A stretch of DNA of 64,000 nucleotides. It comes from G963662675 sp963676845 (GTDB lineage: Bacteria; Bacteroidota; Bacteroidia; Bacteroidales; Prolixibacteraceae). The notes below the pieces were generated by a model, which was given only the letters and a program-made list of their open reading frames with translations, was not told the origin of the DNA and searched no databases. The stretch lies in assembly GCA_963676845.2 (NCBI GenBank), contig CAXXKK010000019.1:62001-126000 (forward strand). The letters run 5' to 3'. A program made the translations under genes and the position numbers. Shown piece after piece: positions 15,915 through 25,891 of this stretch; position 1 is the first letter of the stretch; each line of letters opens with the position of its first letter.

Positions 15915-17117
15915 TTAGAAGCTCGACTTTGTCTTTTCGTTGGGGAATAAAAGAACCAGAATAACTCCAACGATTGCTATTACACCGGTAAAAACAAAAG
16001 CAAGATTCTGAGAATAATTCCAGATTGTTCCTGTAACTGCTGCACCTAAAAAAGACCCCATATATTGAAGACTGACAATAAATCCGTTAGCTCTTCCTCT
16101 TTGATTATTATCAAGGTCTTTGTTTGCCAACATCGGAACAATCGTTGAAATTGCAAAAGCCCCGGTAAGCAAAAGAATAGTACCTGAAACAATTGATGCA
16201 ACCGTTGCCATACGCATAAATAAGAAACCAAGTCCTTCTGCAAAAAACAACATTAAAACAAGCACACGAGCCTTTCCTTTGGAAGCAATTTTTGAGAATA
16301 GCTTTAAGAAAACAATTGCAATTAATATGGCTGGCGATAATATAATCCACATTTGATTTGTCCCCATTGTTTTATCAAGCAACATTGGGAGCATATAAAA
16401 GAAAGCCATCATCAACAAGTTGTTTATACTAAGAATCAAGCCCATTTTTACATTTTTCCGGTTAAACACTGAAGCTGATATAGACTGCTTTGCACTATTT
16501 TGTATTCGTATTTCCGGGTCAACCTGGCGGGTGAAAAAAAGAACTATTAAACCACACAAAAAAATCAAGGCGGCAGAAAAAACAAACATCTCACTTACAC
16601 TCAAAAAGATGTGCAATAAAGGTCCAATCATGTATGACAACATGGTGAATGTTGCCAATACTGCACCTAAACGAGTCAGCTGTTTATCCCGCTCCTTATC
16701 TTGAGAAGCAGATGATATCCAGGAATACCCAACAGTAACAATAGCCCCGCTTCCCTGCAATGCCCGGGCAAAAATCAGCCAATAAATATTTTTAGCATAA
16801 GCTGCCGTTAAAAGACCAATGACCAACATAAGTAATCCGGATAGCATCATTTTTTTGTATCCAATCCGATCACTTAATATTCCAAAAGGAATTTGTAATA
16901 CGGCCTGTGTTAAACCAAAAATTCCTAATGCAAGACCCGTTAACCAGGGAGCTCCTCCCTCCAGATTTAGTGCATAAACCGATAAGAATGGGATTATTAT
17001 CAACATCGAAAATAATCTCAGTCCTAACGTTACAGAAATAATATCTGTCAAATGTCGGGTTGGTTTATCCATACTCAGACTTATCATGGAATGATTAGTT
17101 TTTGGGAAGTCTTGCAA
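15915..17117 (-). CDS. Major facilitator superfamily transporter
   Basis: This 400-residue protein has about twelve membrane segments and the MFS loop motif in the form FGILSDRIGYKKMMLSG (residues 78-94). The segment RALQGSGAIVTVGYSWISS (residues 117-135) matches drug-efflux-type MFS proteins such as the YajR/YdhP-like group. A second-half loop has KGKARVLVLMLFF. The substrate cannot be read from the sequence, and drug or metabolite export is the likeliest role. An ATG 15 codons in (MDKPTRHLTD) is an alternative start. It is transcribed alone, divergent from the esterase gene. Confidence 0.9.
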   Translation of the reverse strand: MQDFPKTNHSMISLSMDKPTRHLTDIISVTLGLRLFSMLIIIPFLSVYALNLEGGAPWLTGLALGIFGLTQAVLQIPFGILSDRIGYKKMMLSGLLMLVIGLLTAAYAKNIYWLIFARALQGSGAIVTVGYSWISSASQDKERDKQLTRLGAVLATFTMLSYMIGPLLHIFLSVSEMFVFSAALIFLCGLIVLFFTRQVDPEIRIQNSAKQSISASVFNRKNVKMGLILSINNLLMMAFFYMLPMLLDKTMGTNQMWIILSPAILIAIVFLKLFSKIASKGKARVLVLMLFFAEGLGFLFMRMATVASIVSGTILLLTGAFAISTIVPMLANKDLDNNQRGRANGFIVSLQYMGSFLGAAVTGTIWNYSQNLAFVFTGVIAIVGVILVLLFPNEKTKSSF

Positions 17118-17315
17118 AATTAGAAAACATCAGATATCCACTAAAGCTTTTCAACAAAAACTTACTTTTTTAGGATAAAATATAAAGGCAACGACTATTT
17201 ATAAGCAACTCTGGGAAATAACATGAATGTAATCAGATGCAAAAATGCAGTCCCGACAAAGTAAATAATATATTAAATCTATCCCTCTGTGATAAAAGCA
17301 TCCATGTATATCTCA

Positions 17316-17323
17316 TAAATTTG
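17316..17323 (+). promoter_or_regulatory. Possible -7 element of the esterase gene
   Basis: TAAATTTG fits the Bacteroidota -7 consensus TAnnTTTG and lies 19 bases before the ATG at 17343. No good TTTG is found at the -33 position, so support is partial. The rest of 17118-17300 shows no feature. Confidence 0.35.
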
Positions 17324-17342
17324 CAAAAACAACTTTTTTATC

Positions 17343-19058
17343 ATGAATCACATTAGATTATCAAAAACATTCCTGTTAATCATTATAACACTAGTCTTAA
17401 CTAATTTTTCAGCTTATACACAAAACAAACTTTCTCCTATCTGGAAAATTAGTTCCGAAGATCAAAAGTTTGAGAGCATATCAACAATTCGAAGTACAAG
17501 CTGGGATGATATTAATCTTTCTCTTTCCTGGGAAAGGCAAGGATACAGCGAAATCGACGGAGATTGCGCAATAACCAATTCCTTTTTTGTAAAAGAGAAT
17601 GATTCCCCACTTCAGCTTGAGCTTAATTTGCAATGCCTGGTAAAAGCAATCTATATCAATCAGCAACTTTTATCTGATGATCAAATAGGCTTTTCAGAGA
17701 GTGATAAGAATACAATTCTCAATATTCCAACCTCTTTGATTAAGAAAAATGAGACAAATCAGATTGTTCTATTAATCTCGAACCTTGCATACACCGGAGG
17801 ATTAAGCAATAATTTCTGTTCAATCCACACTGAAGGAGATCAGCGCAAGCAACTAGTAAGCTTGTCCTTTCCAACAGATAACCACCTGTACGAGCAAAAT
17901 ACTGACAATTCTTTTTTAGTAAAAACAGATCTTTCTGAAGATGGAACTCTGAAACTGATTGTTAATGACGATTTTCATAAAACATGGATAAAAAAAGAGA
18001 TTCCTGTAAAAAAAGGGACAAATGAATATACATTCGACTGGACTTCTTATAATCTTCAACCCGGGTTTTACGAGTGTGTTGCAATTGTAGACAACGGTAC
18101 CTTCCAAAATACTGTTCAATGGTTTACATTACAACCAGAAGATATTGATTGTACAAACACTACTGTTGATGATTTTGACGAATACTGGGGAAAAGCTCTT
18201 AACGAATTAAAAGCTGTTGATCCGAACTTCAAAATGCACAAAGTTGATAGTTTGTGTTCGGAAACAAGAGATGGTTACGTTGTAGAAATGCAATCTTTGG
18301 GAGATTTAACAATTCGGGGATATTATTTTGTTCCAAAAACAGGCGACAGCCATCCGGTAGTTTTACATCTTCCTCCATACGGATCTGGCTTTGAGTTTTT
18401 CCTTGGCAGCTATATGAGTAGAGAAGGCAATACCGCAGAACTTGCATTGTGTGTAAGGGGACATGGTATAAGTGCTGATGTTTTTAATCCCTGGAATGAA
18501 ATGCCTCTTTGGGCAGTAAATATTTGTAGCAAAGAGAATAATATTTACCGTTCTATTTTCATGGATTGTGTCCGGGGAGTTGACTTCTTGCTAAGCCGTC
18601 CGGAAATTGATCATAGCAAAATTGGTGTTGACGGTGGAAGCCAGGGAGGTGGACTAGCTCTGGCAACAGCAGGATTGTGCGGCTCAAATATCGCAGCCTG
18701 TGCTTTTTTCGATCCTTTTCTGTGCGACACCAGAGATCAAATCCAGATCAGAACCATGATAAAAAAAGAGTTTAAATCTTTTCTTCAATATCCGGGAAAT
18801 GATTGTGACGTTAATCAAATTTTAGCAGTACAGGATTATGTCGATTCAAAAGGATTTGCTTCAAAAATAAAATGTCCTGTATATTTTGCGACATCCCTGT
18901 TTGACGATGATTGCCCTTCTCATTGTGGATTCTCTGCTTACAATAGTATTACCACTAAGAAAAAATTTGAAATTTTCCCTCACGATAGCCACATGGGACA
19001 GTCAGGACAGTTTCTGAATACATTCTACGAAGCTGAAAAAATATTAACAGCAGAATAA
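17343..19058 (+). CDS. Secreted acetyl xylan esterase-like (CE7/AXE1) hydrolase
   Basis: This 571-residue protein starts with a signal peptide (SKTFLLIIITLVLTNFSAYT, cleavage after about residue 26). Next comes a beta-rich N-terminal region of roughly 240 residues and a C-terminal alpha/beta-hydrolase domain of the AXE1 type (about 280-570, opening with VDDFDEYWGKALNELK). The nucleophile serine is in DGGSQGGGLALA near 433, the acid is probably in SLFDDDCP near 520, and the histidine is in PHDSHMGQ near 550. CE7 enzymes remove acetyl groups from xylan or oligosaccharides, but this context gives no polysaccharide locus, so the substrate is open. It is transcribed alone. Confidence 0.85.
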   Translation: MNHIRLSKTFLLIIITLVLTNFSAYTQNKLSPIWKISSEDQKFESISTIRSTSWDDINLSLSWERQGYSEIDGDCAITNSFFVKENDSPLQLELNLQCLVKAIYINQQLLSDDQIGFSESDKNTILNIPTSLIKKNETNQIVLLISNLAYTGGLSNNFCSIHTEGDQRKQLVSLSFPTDNHLYEQNTDNSFLVKTDLSEDGTLKLIVNDDFHKTWIKKEIPVKKGTNEYTFDWTSYNLQPGFYECVAIVDNGTFQNTVQWFTLQPEDIDCTNTTVDDFDEYWGKALNELKAVDPNFKMHKVDSLCSETRDGYVVEMQSLGDLTIRGYYFVPKTGDSHPVVLHLPPYGSGFEFFLGSYMSREGNTAELALCVRGHGISADVFNPWNEMPLWAVNICSKENNIYRSIFMDCVRGVDFLLSRPEIDHSKIGVDGGSQGGGLALATAGLCGSNIAACAFFDPFLCDTRDQIQIRTMIKKEFKSFLQYPGNDCDVNQILAVQDYVDSKGFASKIKCPVYFATSLFDDDCPSHCGFSAYNSITTKKKFEIFPHDSHMGQSGQFLNTFYEAEKILTAE

Positions 19059-19088
19059 GTTTCGTTCATTTCAACAAAAAAAACGCAT

Positions 19089-19114
19089 AAAAAAACCGGC
19101 ACTAAGGCCGGCTG
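19089..19114 (-). terminator. Rho-independent terminator of the DUF4395 gene
   Basis: CCGGC (19096-19100) pairs with GCCGG (19107-19111). On the minus strand a run of seven T residues follows. It lies 27 bases after the stop of the minus-strand gene and could also slow plus-strand transcription from the esterase gene. Confidence 0.8.
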
Positions 19115-19140
19115 AAAAACCTAAAAATTGAAAAGATTTG

Positions 19141-19590
19141 CTATTCCTTATAAAACGGTAATATCAAATAGGTGTATATCGTACATCCTGCACAAAAAGC
19201 GAAGGCAAATTCCAGGGTTGCAAAAACAGTAAGAATTCCTGCAATAACGATTGCGGCAGTTGTTAACTGATAAGCAAATAACACAGTAATTAAGGCTGTC
19301 ATAGCTAATCCCATTCGTGCAGCAAAAACTTTTGGAGCTTTATCAATCATCCGTTGTTGTAACTTGAAAGCTTTGCTTAGCCAATAACTTACACAACTTA
19401 ATGGGCTAAATCTGGCTTTTGTAAAACCACGAATAAAAAAGTCAACAGCCAGGAAAGCCATTAACATAGGCGACTCAATGACAATAGATGTTATCACCAA
19501 CACGACCGTTAAAAAGGCGTTAATACGTGTTACATTCTCATTCACCCGTTCGTCCGAAATAGGACAAAATACATTCTTCATCACACTCAT
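19141..19590 (-). CDS. DUF4395 family membrane protein
   Basis: This 149-residue protein has the DUF4395 pattern: a cysteine motif at the start (VFCPISDERVNENVTRINAF), then membrane segments around 25-55 (TVVLVITSIVIESPMLMAFL), 92-115 (GLAMTALITVLFAYQLTTAA) and 115-147. The last segment carries CAGC (FAFCAGCTIYTYL). The CxxC at the C-terminal membrane face and the early cysteine hint at thiol or sulfur chemistry, but the family function is not established. It is a single gene with its own terminator. An ATG three codons in is an alternative start. Confidence 0.8.
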   Translation of the reverse strand: MSVMKNVFCPISDERVNENVTRINAFLTVVLVITSIVIESPMLMAFLAVDFFIRGFTKARFSPLSCVSYWLSKAFKLQQRMIDKAPKVFAARMGLAMTALITVLFAYQLTTAAIVIAGILTVFATLEFAFAFCAGCTIYTYLILPFYKE

Positions 19591-19871
19591 CTTTAATCAT
19601 TAATGTCAACAATAAACAATGGTTCAGGGAAATGGTTTGAACCAAAATCACAATAAATGTTAATGTTTTTTTAGAAGATCCAAGAAGCAAGAACAAAGAA
19701 CCAGGATTTCTGTCTTGTAACTTGTTTCTTCCTTATCAATAAATAATCAACATCGACCTTACAGCTAAACTGATCACTTGTTTTCCATTATATTAGACAA
19801 ATAAGGGATCATGTCCTTCTAAAAATTAAAACTTAGAATTATTTTAGAGGTTTAATTAAAGATTGCTGAAA

Positions 19872-20306
19872 ATGGATTTCACAAAGCTTAGTTTAGATAC
19901 TCCCCTTGAGCTGATAAACGAATTTACTAAAAACAGTTTATTGGAAAGTCTGGGAATAAAATTCACTAAAATTGAAGATGGATTGGTCGAAGGCACCATG
20001 AAACTCTCCGTCAAAAATTCACGCCCCGGAGGCATTTTACATGGAGGAGCAAATCTGGCCATGGCCGAAACTGTAGCTGGTTTAGGAAGCATGCTCATCG
20101 TAGACCAGAGTAAATACAATGTACTGGGCATGCAGGTTTCTGCCAATCACACCGGTGTTTTAAAAGGAGGAAAAGCAACAGCTGTTGCAAAAATTGTGCA
20201 TCAGGGAAACCGTACCCATGTTTGGAATGTTGATATAAGCGATGAAGACGGAAAATTAATTTCCTCAGCACGTGTAACCAACATGATTGTGAAAATTAAG
20301 AAATGA
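19872..20306 (+). CDS. menI: Hotdog-fold thioesterase, probable DHNA-CoA thioesterase
   Basis: This protein of 144 residues is of the PaaI/YdiI-type hotdog family. The signature RPGGILHGGANLAMAETVAG (residues 49-68) holds the active-site acidic residue. It is the first gene of the menaquinone operon and overlaps menF by four bases (ATGA), so hydrolysis of 1,4-dihydroxy-2-naphthoyl-CoA before MenA is the natural role. Sequence alone would only say acyl-CoA thioesterase. The ATG at 19872 is preferred over a TTG at 19863. The upstream 280 bases show no clear promoter, only an imperfect AAGAAgCAAG/CTTGTTTCTT inverted pair near 19685-19735. Confidence 0.8.
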   Translation: MDFTKLSLDTPLELINEFTKNSLLESLGIKFTKIEDGLVEGTMKLSVKNSRPGGILHGGANLAMAETVAGLGSMLIVDQSKYNVLGMQVSANHTGVLKGGKATAVAKIVHQGNRTHVWNVDISDEDGKLISSARVTNMIVKIKK

Positions 20307-21418
20307 CGAATAAAAAAGATTATAGCCTCTTTATAGAAAAGCTTCTTAGCAGAAATCTTCCATTTGCCGCATGGTCTATGCCCGGAGAAAAGAATCTCGA
20401 ACTTATTATAGGAGAACAAAAAGACCTGCTTCACCTGGAAGATGCCAAACATCTGAATGGGCAGGAGGGATTTGTTTTTGCACCCTTTCATATCGATGAA
20501 AACTCCCCACTGGTATTAATCAAACCAAATGTCTATCTAAAAAATCACGGTGAACTTAAACAGTTTGATCTCAATTCACTGTCTGATCCAGACAATTGGG
20601 AAACAAAAACCAATAACTATTTCATCATAGAAAAAGAAGAATACCTCACCGATATTCAGGATGCCATTGATGAAATTAAAAAGACCAAGCTTTCAAAGGT
20701 GATTGTTTCGCGCATTATTGAAAAGCCAAGAAACGAGGAAAATCCTGGTGAACTTTTCATGCAGCTTCACAAGCAAACACCCAATGCTTTCGTGTACATG
20801 GTCAATCTTCCTGAGTCGGGAATCTGGATGGGCGCTACACCCGAGATTCTTTTAAAATCTCAGGGCAAAACGATGGAAACGGTTTCATTAGCCGGGACTC
20901 AGTGCAGACGCGATGATGGAGATTACAGCTGGCACACCAAAGACATTGAAGAGCAGGCTTTTGTATCGCGGTACATGCTTGACGTATTTTATCGGTTTGA
21001 CATTCATCCTTACACAACCCAAGGGCCGGAGACTTTAGAAAGCGGAAAGGTTGCACACCTCAAAACCAGCTTTAATTTCTCTGCCCGTAAAATTGAAGAT
21101 CGCCTGGGTGAATTTATCGATGACCTGCATCCGACTCCGGCAGTTTGTGGCTTGCCAAAATCTCGTGCCGATAAGTTTATCACAAAACATGAAAAACACG
21201 ATCGCCGTTATTACACTGGCTACCTGGGTCCTTATCGTTTAAACGGGTCTGTGAGATTATTTGTAAATTTACGCTGTATGGAAATTACCCAGTCACGCTA
21301 TTTATTGTACGCCGGCGGAGGTATTACATCCAAATCCGTTCCCGAAGAAGAATGGGAAGAAACAAACAATAAGGCTAAAACACTTTTATCAGCAATCGAA
21401 GCTGTTCAAAATACATGA
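20303..21418 (+). CDS. menF: Isochorismate synthase
   Basis: This 371-residue protein is of the chorismate-utilising family and would turn chorismate into isochorismate, the first committed menaquinone step. Motifs are KLSKVIVSRIIEKP near 133, WMGATPEILLKSQGKTMETV near 176, VAHLKTSFNFSA near 252, and the C-terminal YYTGYLGPY and LRCMEI...YAGGGIT segments that bind magnesium and substrate. It is somewhat shorter than E. coli MenF (431), as is common in Bacteroidota. It overlaps the genes on both sides by four bases. Confidence 0.93.
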   Translation: MTNKKDYSLFIEKLLSRNLPFAAWSMPGEKNLELIIGEQKDLLHLEDAKHLNGQEGFVFAPFHIDENSPLVLIKPNVYLKNHGELKQFDLNSLSDPDNWETKTNNYFIIEKEEYLTDIQDAIDEIKKTKLSKVIVSRIIEKPRNEENPGELFMQLHKQTPNAFVYMVNLPESGIWMGATPEILLKSQGKTMETVSLAGTQCRRDDGDYSWHTKDIEEQAFVSRYMLDVFYRFDIHPYTTQGPETLESGKVAHLKTSFNFSARKIEDRLGEFIDDLHPTPAVCGLPKSRADKFITKHEKHDRRYYTGYLGPYRLNGSVRLFVNLRCMEITQSRYLLYAGGGITSKSVPEEEWEETNNKAKTLLSAIEAVQNT

Positions 21419-23097
21419 TTTCAACGAAGAAACACATTCAACAACTGGCGGCAATTTTGCTAGCCAAAGGAATTGATGATGTCATCATTTCTCCAGGTTC
21501 TCGTAATGGCCCGCTAACCCACACGTTTGTTGGGAGCGAAAAGTTCAACTGCCGAAATATTGTTGATGAAAGAAGTGCAGCCTATTTTGCCATGGGTTTG
21601 GCTCAAGCCAAACAAAAACCAGTGGCGATTGTGTGCAGCTCGGGAACTGCCACATTAAACTATGCACCTGCCGTTGCTGAAGCTTTTTACATGAACGTTC
21701 CCCTGGTTGTTCTCACTGCAGACCGCCCGGATTACTGGATTGATCAGGCAGAAAGCCAGTGCATCCGGCAAACACATATTTACCAGAATTTCACCAAAAA
21801 GGAAATCAATCTGCCTTTGGGTGAATCTGAGAAAGAATTGTGGTTTGCAGCCCGTGAGATTAACGAAAGCTTGAACATCGCGATGTCCGGCACACCAAGG
21901 CCAATTCACATTAATATTCCTTTGGAAGAACCGCTGCATAATCTGGTTGAGAAAGAACTTCCGTCAATCAAACTAATTGAAAATTCAAACACTCAATCAC
22001 TTTTAGCTGTTGATGAATTAAATAAGCTATCATCTGTTTTAAATGAATCAGAAAAAGTGTTGGTTCTTGCCGGGCAACAAATGCCAAATCCCGGACTCGA
22101 AAACCAGCTTGCCGACTTAAGCTCAAAAAGTGGAGTCGTTGTATTGAAAGAACATCTGGCAAACTTGAATGATCCCCAATTTTGCAGCAGTATCGATACG
22201 CTGATGGCTTCCATTTTGGATGATAAGCCTGAAGATTTTCAGCCTGACTTACTAATTAGCTTTGGAGGTCAATTTGTTTCAAAATCGTTGAAGCAGTTTT
22301 TGCGCAAAAATAAGCCAAACAATCACTGGCATATCAGTTTATCTGATGAGCATTTCGACACGTATCAATCACTAACAAAAGTTATCTCAGTGGATGCTTT
22401 TGACTTCTTCAATCAGCTCTCTGAGAAAGTCGGCTCAAAAGATGATTCGTACCTAAAATGCTGGAAGAGAAAAGAATCTCAGGTAAATCAGATTCGAAAT
22501 AATTTTATAGATCAGCTTGCATTTTCAGATCTTAAAGTGTTTGATCAGATTCGAAAAGCAATTCCTGAAAACACTAATATTCTTCTGGGGAACAGCACTC
22601 CTGTTCGCTATGGATTGATCTGTGAACCCGTAAAAAATGCAAGCTATTTCAGCAACCGGGGAACCAGTGGAATTGATGGCCCTCTATCAACAGCCGTGGG
22701 ATTTGCTTCGGAATCTGAAAAGCTCAACACAATCATTCTTGGCGATCTTTCCTTTTTCTACGATTCCAATGCCCTTTGGAATAAATACATTGGCAGTAAT
22801 CTTCGGGTGATTGTCATCAATAATCGTGGTGGGAATATTTTTAGCCTCATCAAAGGTCCGGGAGAAACTCCAGCTTTTAAAGAACATTTCTTCACCGAAA
22901 ATACGGTGGAGGCAAAAGGAATTGCGAAAACCTATGGATTAGATTATTTCAGGGCTGAAAATGAAACAGAATTGGAAACTGCATTACAGAAATTTTATTC
23001 TCCTGAACAACAGCAAGCTGCCCTACTGGAAGTTTTTACTGATGCAGAGGTAAATACAGAAACATTCCGGGGATTATTTAAAGAAGTAAAACAATAA
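21415..23097 (+). CDS. menD: SEPHCHC synthase (2-succinyl-5-enolpyruvyl-6-hydroxy-3-cyclohexene-1-carboxylate synthase)
   Basis: This 560-residue thiamine diphosphate enzyme joins isochorismate and 2-oxoglutarate. The N-terminal Pyr domain begins KKHIQQLAAILLAKGIDDVIISPGSRN and includes VDERSAAYFAMGLAQA with the conserved Glu. The C-terminal PP domain has the ThDP motif ILGDLSFFYDSNALW near 441 and NNRGGNIFSLIKG near 470. The start overlaps menF by four bases, and menB follows 12 bases after the stop. Confidence 0.96.
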   Translation: MISTKKHIQQLAAILLAKGIDDVIISPGSRNGPLTHTFVGSEKFNCRNIVDERSAAYFAMGLAQAKQKPVAIVCSSGTATLNYAPAVAEAFYMNVPLVVLTADRPDYWIDQAESQCIRQTHIYQNFTKKEINLPLGESEKELWFAAREINESLNIAMSGTPRPIHINIPLEEPLHNLVEKELPSIKLIENSNTQSLLAVDELNKLSSVLNESEKVLVLAGQQMPNPGLENQLADLSSKSGVVVLKEHLANLNDPQFCSSIDTLMASILDDKPEDFQPDLLISFGGQFVSKSLKQFLRKNKPNNHWHISLSDEHFDTYQSLTKVISVDAFDFFNQLSEKVGSKDDSYLKCWKRKESQVNQIRNNFIDQLAFSDLKVFDQIRKAIPENTNILLGNSTPVRYGLICEPVKNASYFSNRGTSGIDGPLSTAVGFASESEKLNTIILGDLSFFYDSNALWNKYIGSNLRVIVINNRGGNIFSLIKGPGETPAFKEHFFTENTVEAKGIAKTYGLDYFRAENETELETALQKFYSPEQQQAALLEVFTDAEVNTETFRGLFKEVKQ

Positions 23098-23109
23098 AAA
23101 AGAGATATA

Positions 23110-23934
23110 ATGACTACAAAAAGACAATGGGAAACCATCAAAGAATATGAAGATATTTTCTTCGATTACTATGAAGGAATTGGCAAAATCACTATCAACC
23201 GGGAGCATGTGCGCAATGCCTTTCGCCCAACTACGGTGAATAACATCAGCGATGCGCTAAATATCTGTCGTGAAGATCAGCGAATCAATGTAATTGTGCT
23301 GACCGGAGCAGGAGACAAAGCATTTTGTTCCGGAGGAGACCAAACAGTGAAAGGAACGGGAGGATATATCGATGAAAATGGTATTCCCCGATTGAATATT
23401 CTTGAGGTACAAAAGCAAATCCGAAGTATGCCCAAACCTGTAATTGCCATGGTCAATGGTTTTGCCATTGGTGGAGGACATGTTTTACATGTGGTTTGTG
23501 ATATCAGCATTGCCAGTGAGAATGCAATATTTGGTCAAACCGGGCCTAAAGTAGGTAGTTTTGATGCAGGATTAGGTTCATCTTATTTAGCAAGTATTGT
23601 TGGTCAGAAAAAGGCACGCGAGATTTGGTTTATGTGCCGCCAGTACAATGCACAGGAAGCTTTGGAAATGGGATTGGTCAACAAAGTTGTTCCGTTCGAC
23701 CAGTTGGAAGATGAGGTTGTTGCCTGGGCAGAAAAAATGCAGGAACACAGCCCACTGGCCTTGCGCATGTTGAAACTTGGCTTAAATGCTGAACTTGACG
23801 GTCAAATCGGAATTCAGGAATTTGCCGGAAATGCAACCTTGCTTTATTATCTGACAGAAGAAGCTCAGGAAGGCAAACATGCATTCCTTGAAAAACGCAA
23901 ACCTGATTTCAAGAAATATCCAAAATTCCCATAA
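23110..23934 (+). CDS. menB: 1,4-dihydroxy-2-naphthoyl-CoA synthase
   Basis: This 274-residue crotonase-fold enzyme closes the second ring from o-succinylbenzoyl-CoA. Signatures are FCSGGDQTVKGTGGYI near 75, VNGFAIGGGHVLHVVCDISI near 116 (oxyanion hole) and GPKVGSFDAGLGSSYL near 147, followed by REIWFMCRQYNAQEA. Length and motifs are those of MenB rather than other enoyl-CoA hydratases. It follows menD by 12 bases and precedes menA by 20 bases. Confidence 0.96.
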   Translation: MTTKRQWETIKEYEDIFFDYYEGIGKITINREHVRNAFRPTTVNNISDALNICREDQRINVIVLTGAGDKAFCSGGDQTVKGTGGYIDENGIPRLNILEVQKQIRSMPKPVIAMVNGFAIGGGHVLHVVCDISIASENAIFGQTGPKVGSFDAGLGSSYLASIVGQKKAREIWFMCRQYNAQEALEMGLVNKVVPFDQLEDEVVAWAEKMQEHSPLALRMLKLGLNAELDGQIGIQEFAGNATLLYYLTEEAQEGKHAFLEKRKPDFKKYPKFP

Positions 23935-23954
23935 TCAAAAAGGAATATTAGCTC

Positions 23955-24863
23955 ATGGCTACAACTAAAAGCTGGATAAAAGCGGCCCGTCCAAGAACGC
24001 TTCCCCTTGCCCTTTCGGGAATTTTAATGGGGTGCGGACTCGCATGGTTTTACGGAGCGATAAATCCACTTGTAAGTATTTTGGCGATTATAACAGCGAC
24101 GCTTATCCAGGTGTTTTCAAATTTTGCCAATGATTATGGCGATTACCAGCGAGGAACCGACAACGAAAACAGGCTTGGCCCGGTTCGAACCATGCAAGGA
24201 GGAGAAATTTCCCGTTCCGAAATGAAAAAAGGAATGTTCCTGATCGGAACACTCAGCTTTTTAGCTGGACTTTGGCTGGTTTATGAAGGAACCTGGTATT
24301 TTTCACATACTGCTTTCTTTGTATTTATCGGGCTGGGAATTCTGGCTTTGCTTGCAGCTTATTTCTATACCGCCGGGAAAAAATCATACGGTTATGTAGG
24401 ATTAGGAGACCTGTCTGTTTTTCTGTTTTTTGGTTTGTTACCAGTAATTGGTGTCTTCTATTTAAACGCCGGATATTTCGAGTTTCGAGTAATTCTTCCG
24501 GCAATAACTATGGGATTTTTTAGTACCGGAGTGCTTAATCTGAATAATCTGCGCGATATTGAAAACGACAAAAAATCGGGGAAAGTAACGCTTGCAGTAC
24601 GCATGGGAAGTCAAAATACCCGCATCTATCATTCCGTTCTCATTCTAGGGGGATGGTACATAATCGTTCGGTTTTCAATTTATCTCAACGAGCCCATTTG
24701 GCAATGGATTTACCTGATCAGTCTTCCACTTTTCATCATCGATTTGGTGAAAATATGGCGGACAAAAGAAGAAAAACAGCTTGATCCATTCCTGAAAAAG
24801 CTTGCACTGTCAACACTTGCTTTCACGCTCCTTTTTAGCATTGGTTTAATCCTATCTATCTGA
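23955..24863 (+). CDS. menA: 1,4-dihydroxy-2-naphthoate polyprenyltransferase
   Basis: This 302-residue integral membrane enzyme of the UbiA superfamily joins the naphthoate ring to a polyprenyl chain. The first Asp-rich motif is NFANDYGDYQRGTDNENR near residue 55, and the second is NLRDIENDKKSGKVTLA near 198. About nine membrane segments are seen. The last base of its stop is shared with the menC start (TGATG), so the two are coupled. Confidence 0.95.
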   Translation: MATTKSWIKAARPRTLPLALSGILMGCGLAWFYGAINPLVSILAIITATLIQVFSNFANDYGDYQRGTDNENRLGPVRTMQGGEISRSEMKKGMFLIGTLSFLAGLWLVYEGTWYFSHTAFFVFIGLGILALLAAYFYTAGKKSYGYVGLGDLSVFLFFGLLPVIGVFYLNAGYFEFRVILPAITMGFFSTGVLNLNNLRDIENDKKSGKVTLAVRMGSQNTRIYHSVLILGGWYIIVRFSIYLNEPIWQWIYLISLPLFIIDLVKIWRTKEEKQLDPFLKKLALSTLAFTLLFSIGLILSI

Positions 24864-25888
24864 TGAAAGCTAAGTTCAGAAAATATGAATTGCATTTTAA
24901 ACAGCCTGCCGGAACATCCCGAGGAGTTTACACGGTTCGCCCGGTTTGGTATCTTTATTTAGAAGGTGAAAACAAAACAGGGATTGGAGAATGCGCCCCA
25001 CTTTCTGGCTTAAGCAAAGAAAGTCCGGAACAAGTTGAAGATGCTTTAACTGAAATCTGTAAAAATCCAGAATCATACATCAATCATACGGAGCTTTTAG
25101 AAGAAATCCCATCGGTTCGTTTTGGGTTGGAAACGGCCTGGCTCGATTTAAAAAATGAAGGGAAATGTCAACTCTTTCCATCAGAATTCACTTCCGGAGA
25201 AAAAGGAATTCCTATTAACGGTTTAATCTGGATGGGTGAAGCTGAAAAGATGCAGCAACAAATTAAGGAAAAACTGGACGCCGGATTTCATTGCATCAAA
25301 CTAAAGATTGGTGCAATCGATTTTGACAAAGAACTTGAACTCCTTCAATCGATACGAAAAAAATACGATGCCTCAACCATAACGCTTCGTGTTGATGCAA
25401 ATGGCGCTTTCAAGCCTGATGAAGCATTACAAAAACTGGAACGCTTAGCTCAATTGGACATTCATTCCATAGAGCAACCTATCGCTGCCGGACAGTGGGA
25501 TAAAATGGCTGAATTATGCAACAAAACACCTATTCCAATTGCTTTGGATGAAGAACTTATCGGAATTAACAGCAAAACTAAAAAAGAAAGATTGCTGGAT
25601 TCAATTCAACCTCAATACCTGATTTTAAAACCCAGCTTGCATGGAGGAATTTCAGGTTGTGATGAATGGATTAATCTTGCTGAGGAACGAAATATGGGCT
25701 GGTGGATTACATCCTACCTCGAATCAAATATTGGCTTAAATGCGATCGCCCAATGGACTTTCACAAAAGATGTAAAAATGCATCAGGGACTTGGCACCGG
25801 ACAGCTTTTTACGAACAATATCGACTCTCCACTTGAGATACGAGGTGAACAACTCTGGTACAACACCGAAAAACAATTTGGAATCTAA
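24863..25888 (+). CDS. menC: o-Succinylbenzoate synthase
   Basis: This 341-residue member of the enolase superfamily would dehydrate SHCHC to o-succinylbenzoate. Visible residues are the lysine motif HCIKLKIGAID near 140, the metal ligands in LRVDANGAF (Asp) near 173, SIEQPI (Glu) near 200 and ALDEELIG (Asp) near 223, and the second lysine in LILKPSLHGG near 251. It starts within the menA stop and ends three bases before menE. Confidence 0.93.
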   Translation: MKAKFRKYELHFKQPAGTSRGVYTVRPVWYLYLEGENKTGIGECAPLSGLSKESPEQVEDALTEICKNPESYINHTELLEEIPSVRFGLETAWLDLKNEGKCQLFPSEFTSGEKGIPINGLIWMGEAEKMQQQIKEKLDAGFHCIKLKIGAIDFDKELELLQSIRKKYDASTITLRVDANGAFKPDEALQKLERLAQLDIHSIEQPIAAGQWDKMAELCNKTPIPIALDEELIGINSKTKKERLLDSIQPQYLILKPSLHGGISGCDEWINLAEERNMGWWITSYLESNIGLNAIAQWTFTKDVKMHQGLGTGQLFTNNIDSPLEIRGEQLWYNTEKQFGI

Positions 25889-25891
25889 ATT

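Noticed and set aside
19670..19740. Inverted-looking AAGAAGCAAG / CTTGTTTCTT pair upstream of the menaquinone operon
   Set aside because: The arms are imperfect and far apart with no T-run. It could be part of a dispersed spacer but is too weak to list as a feature.
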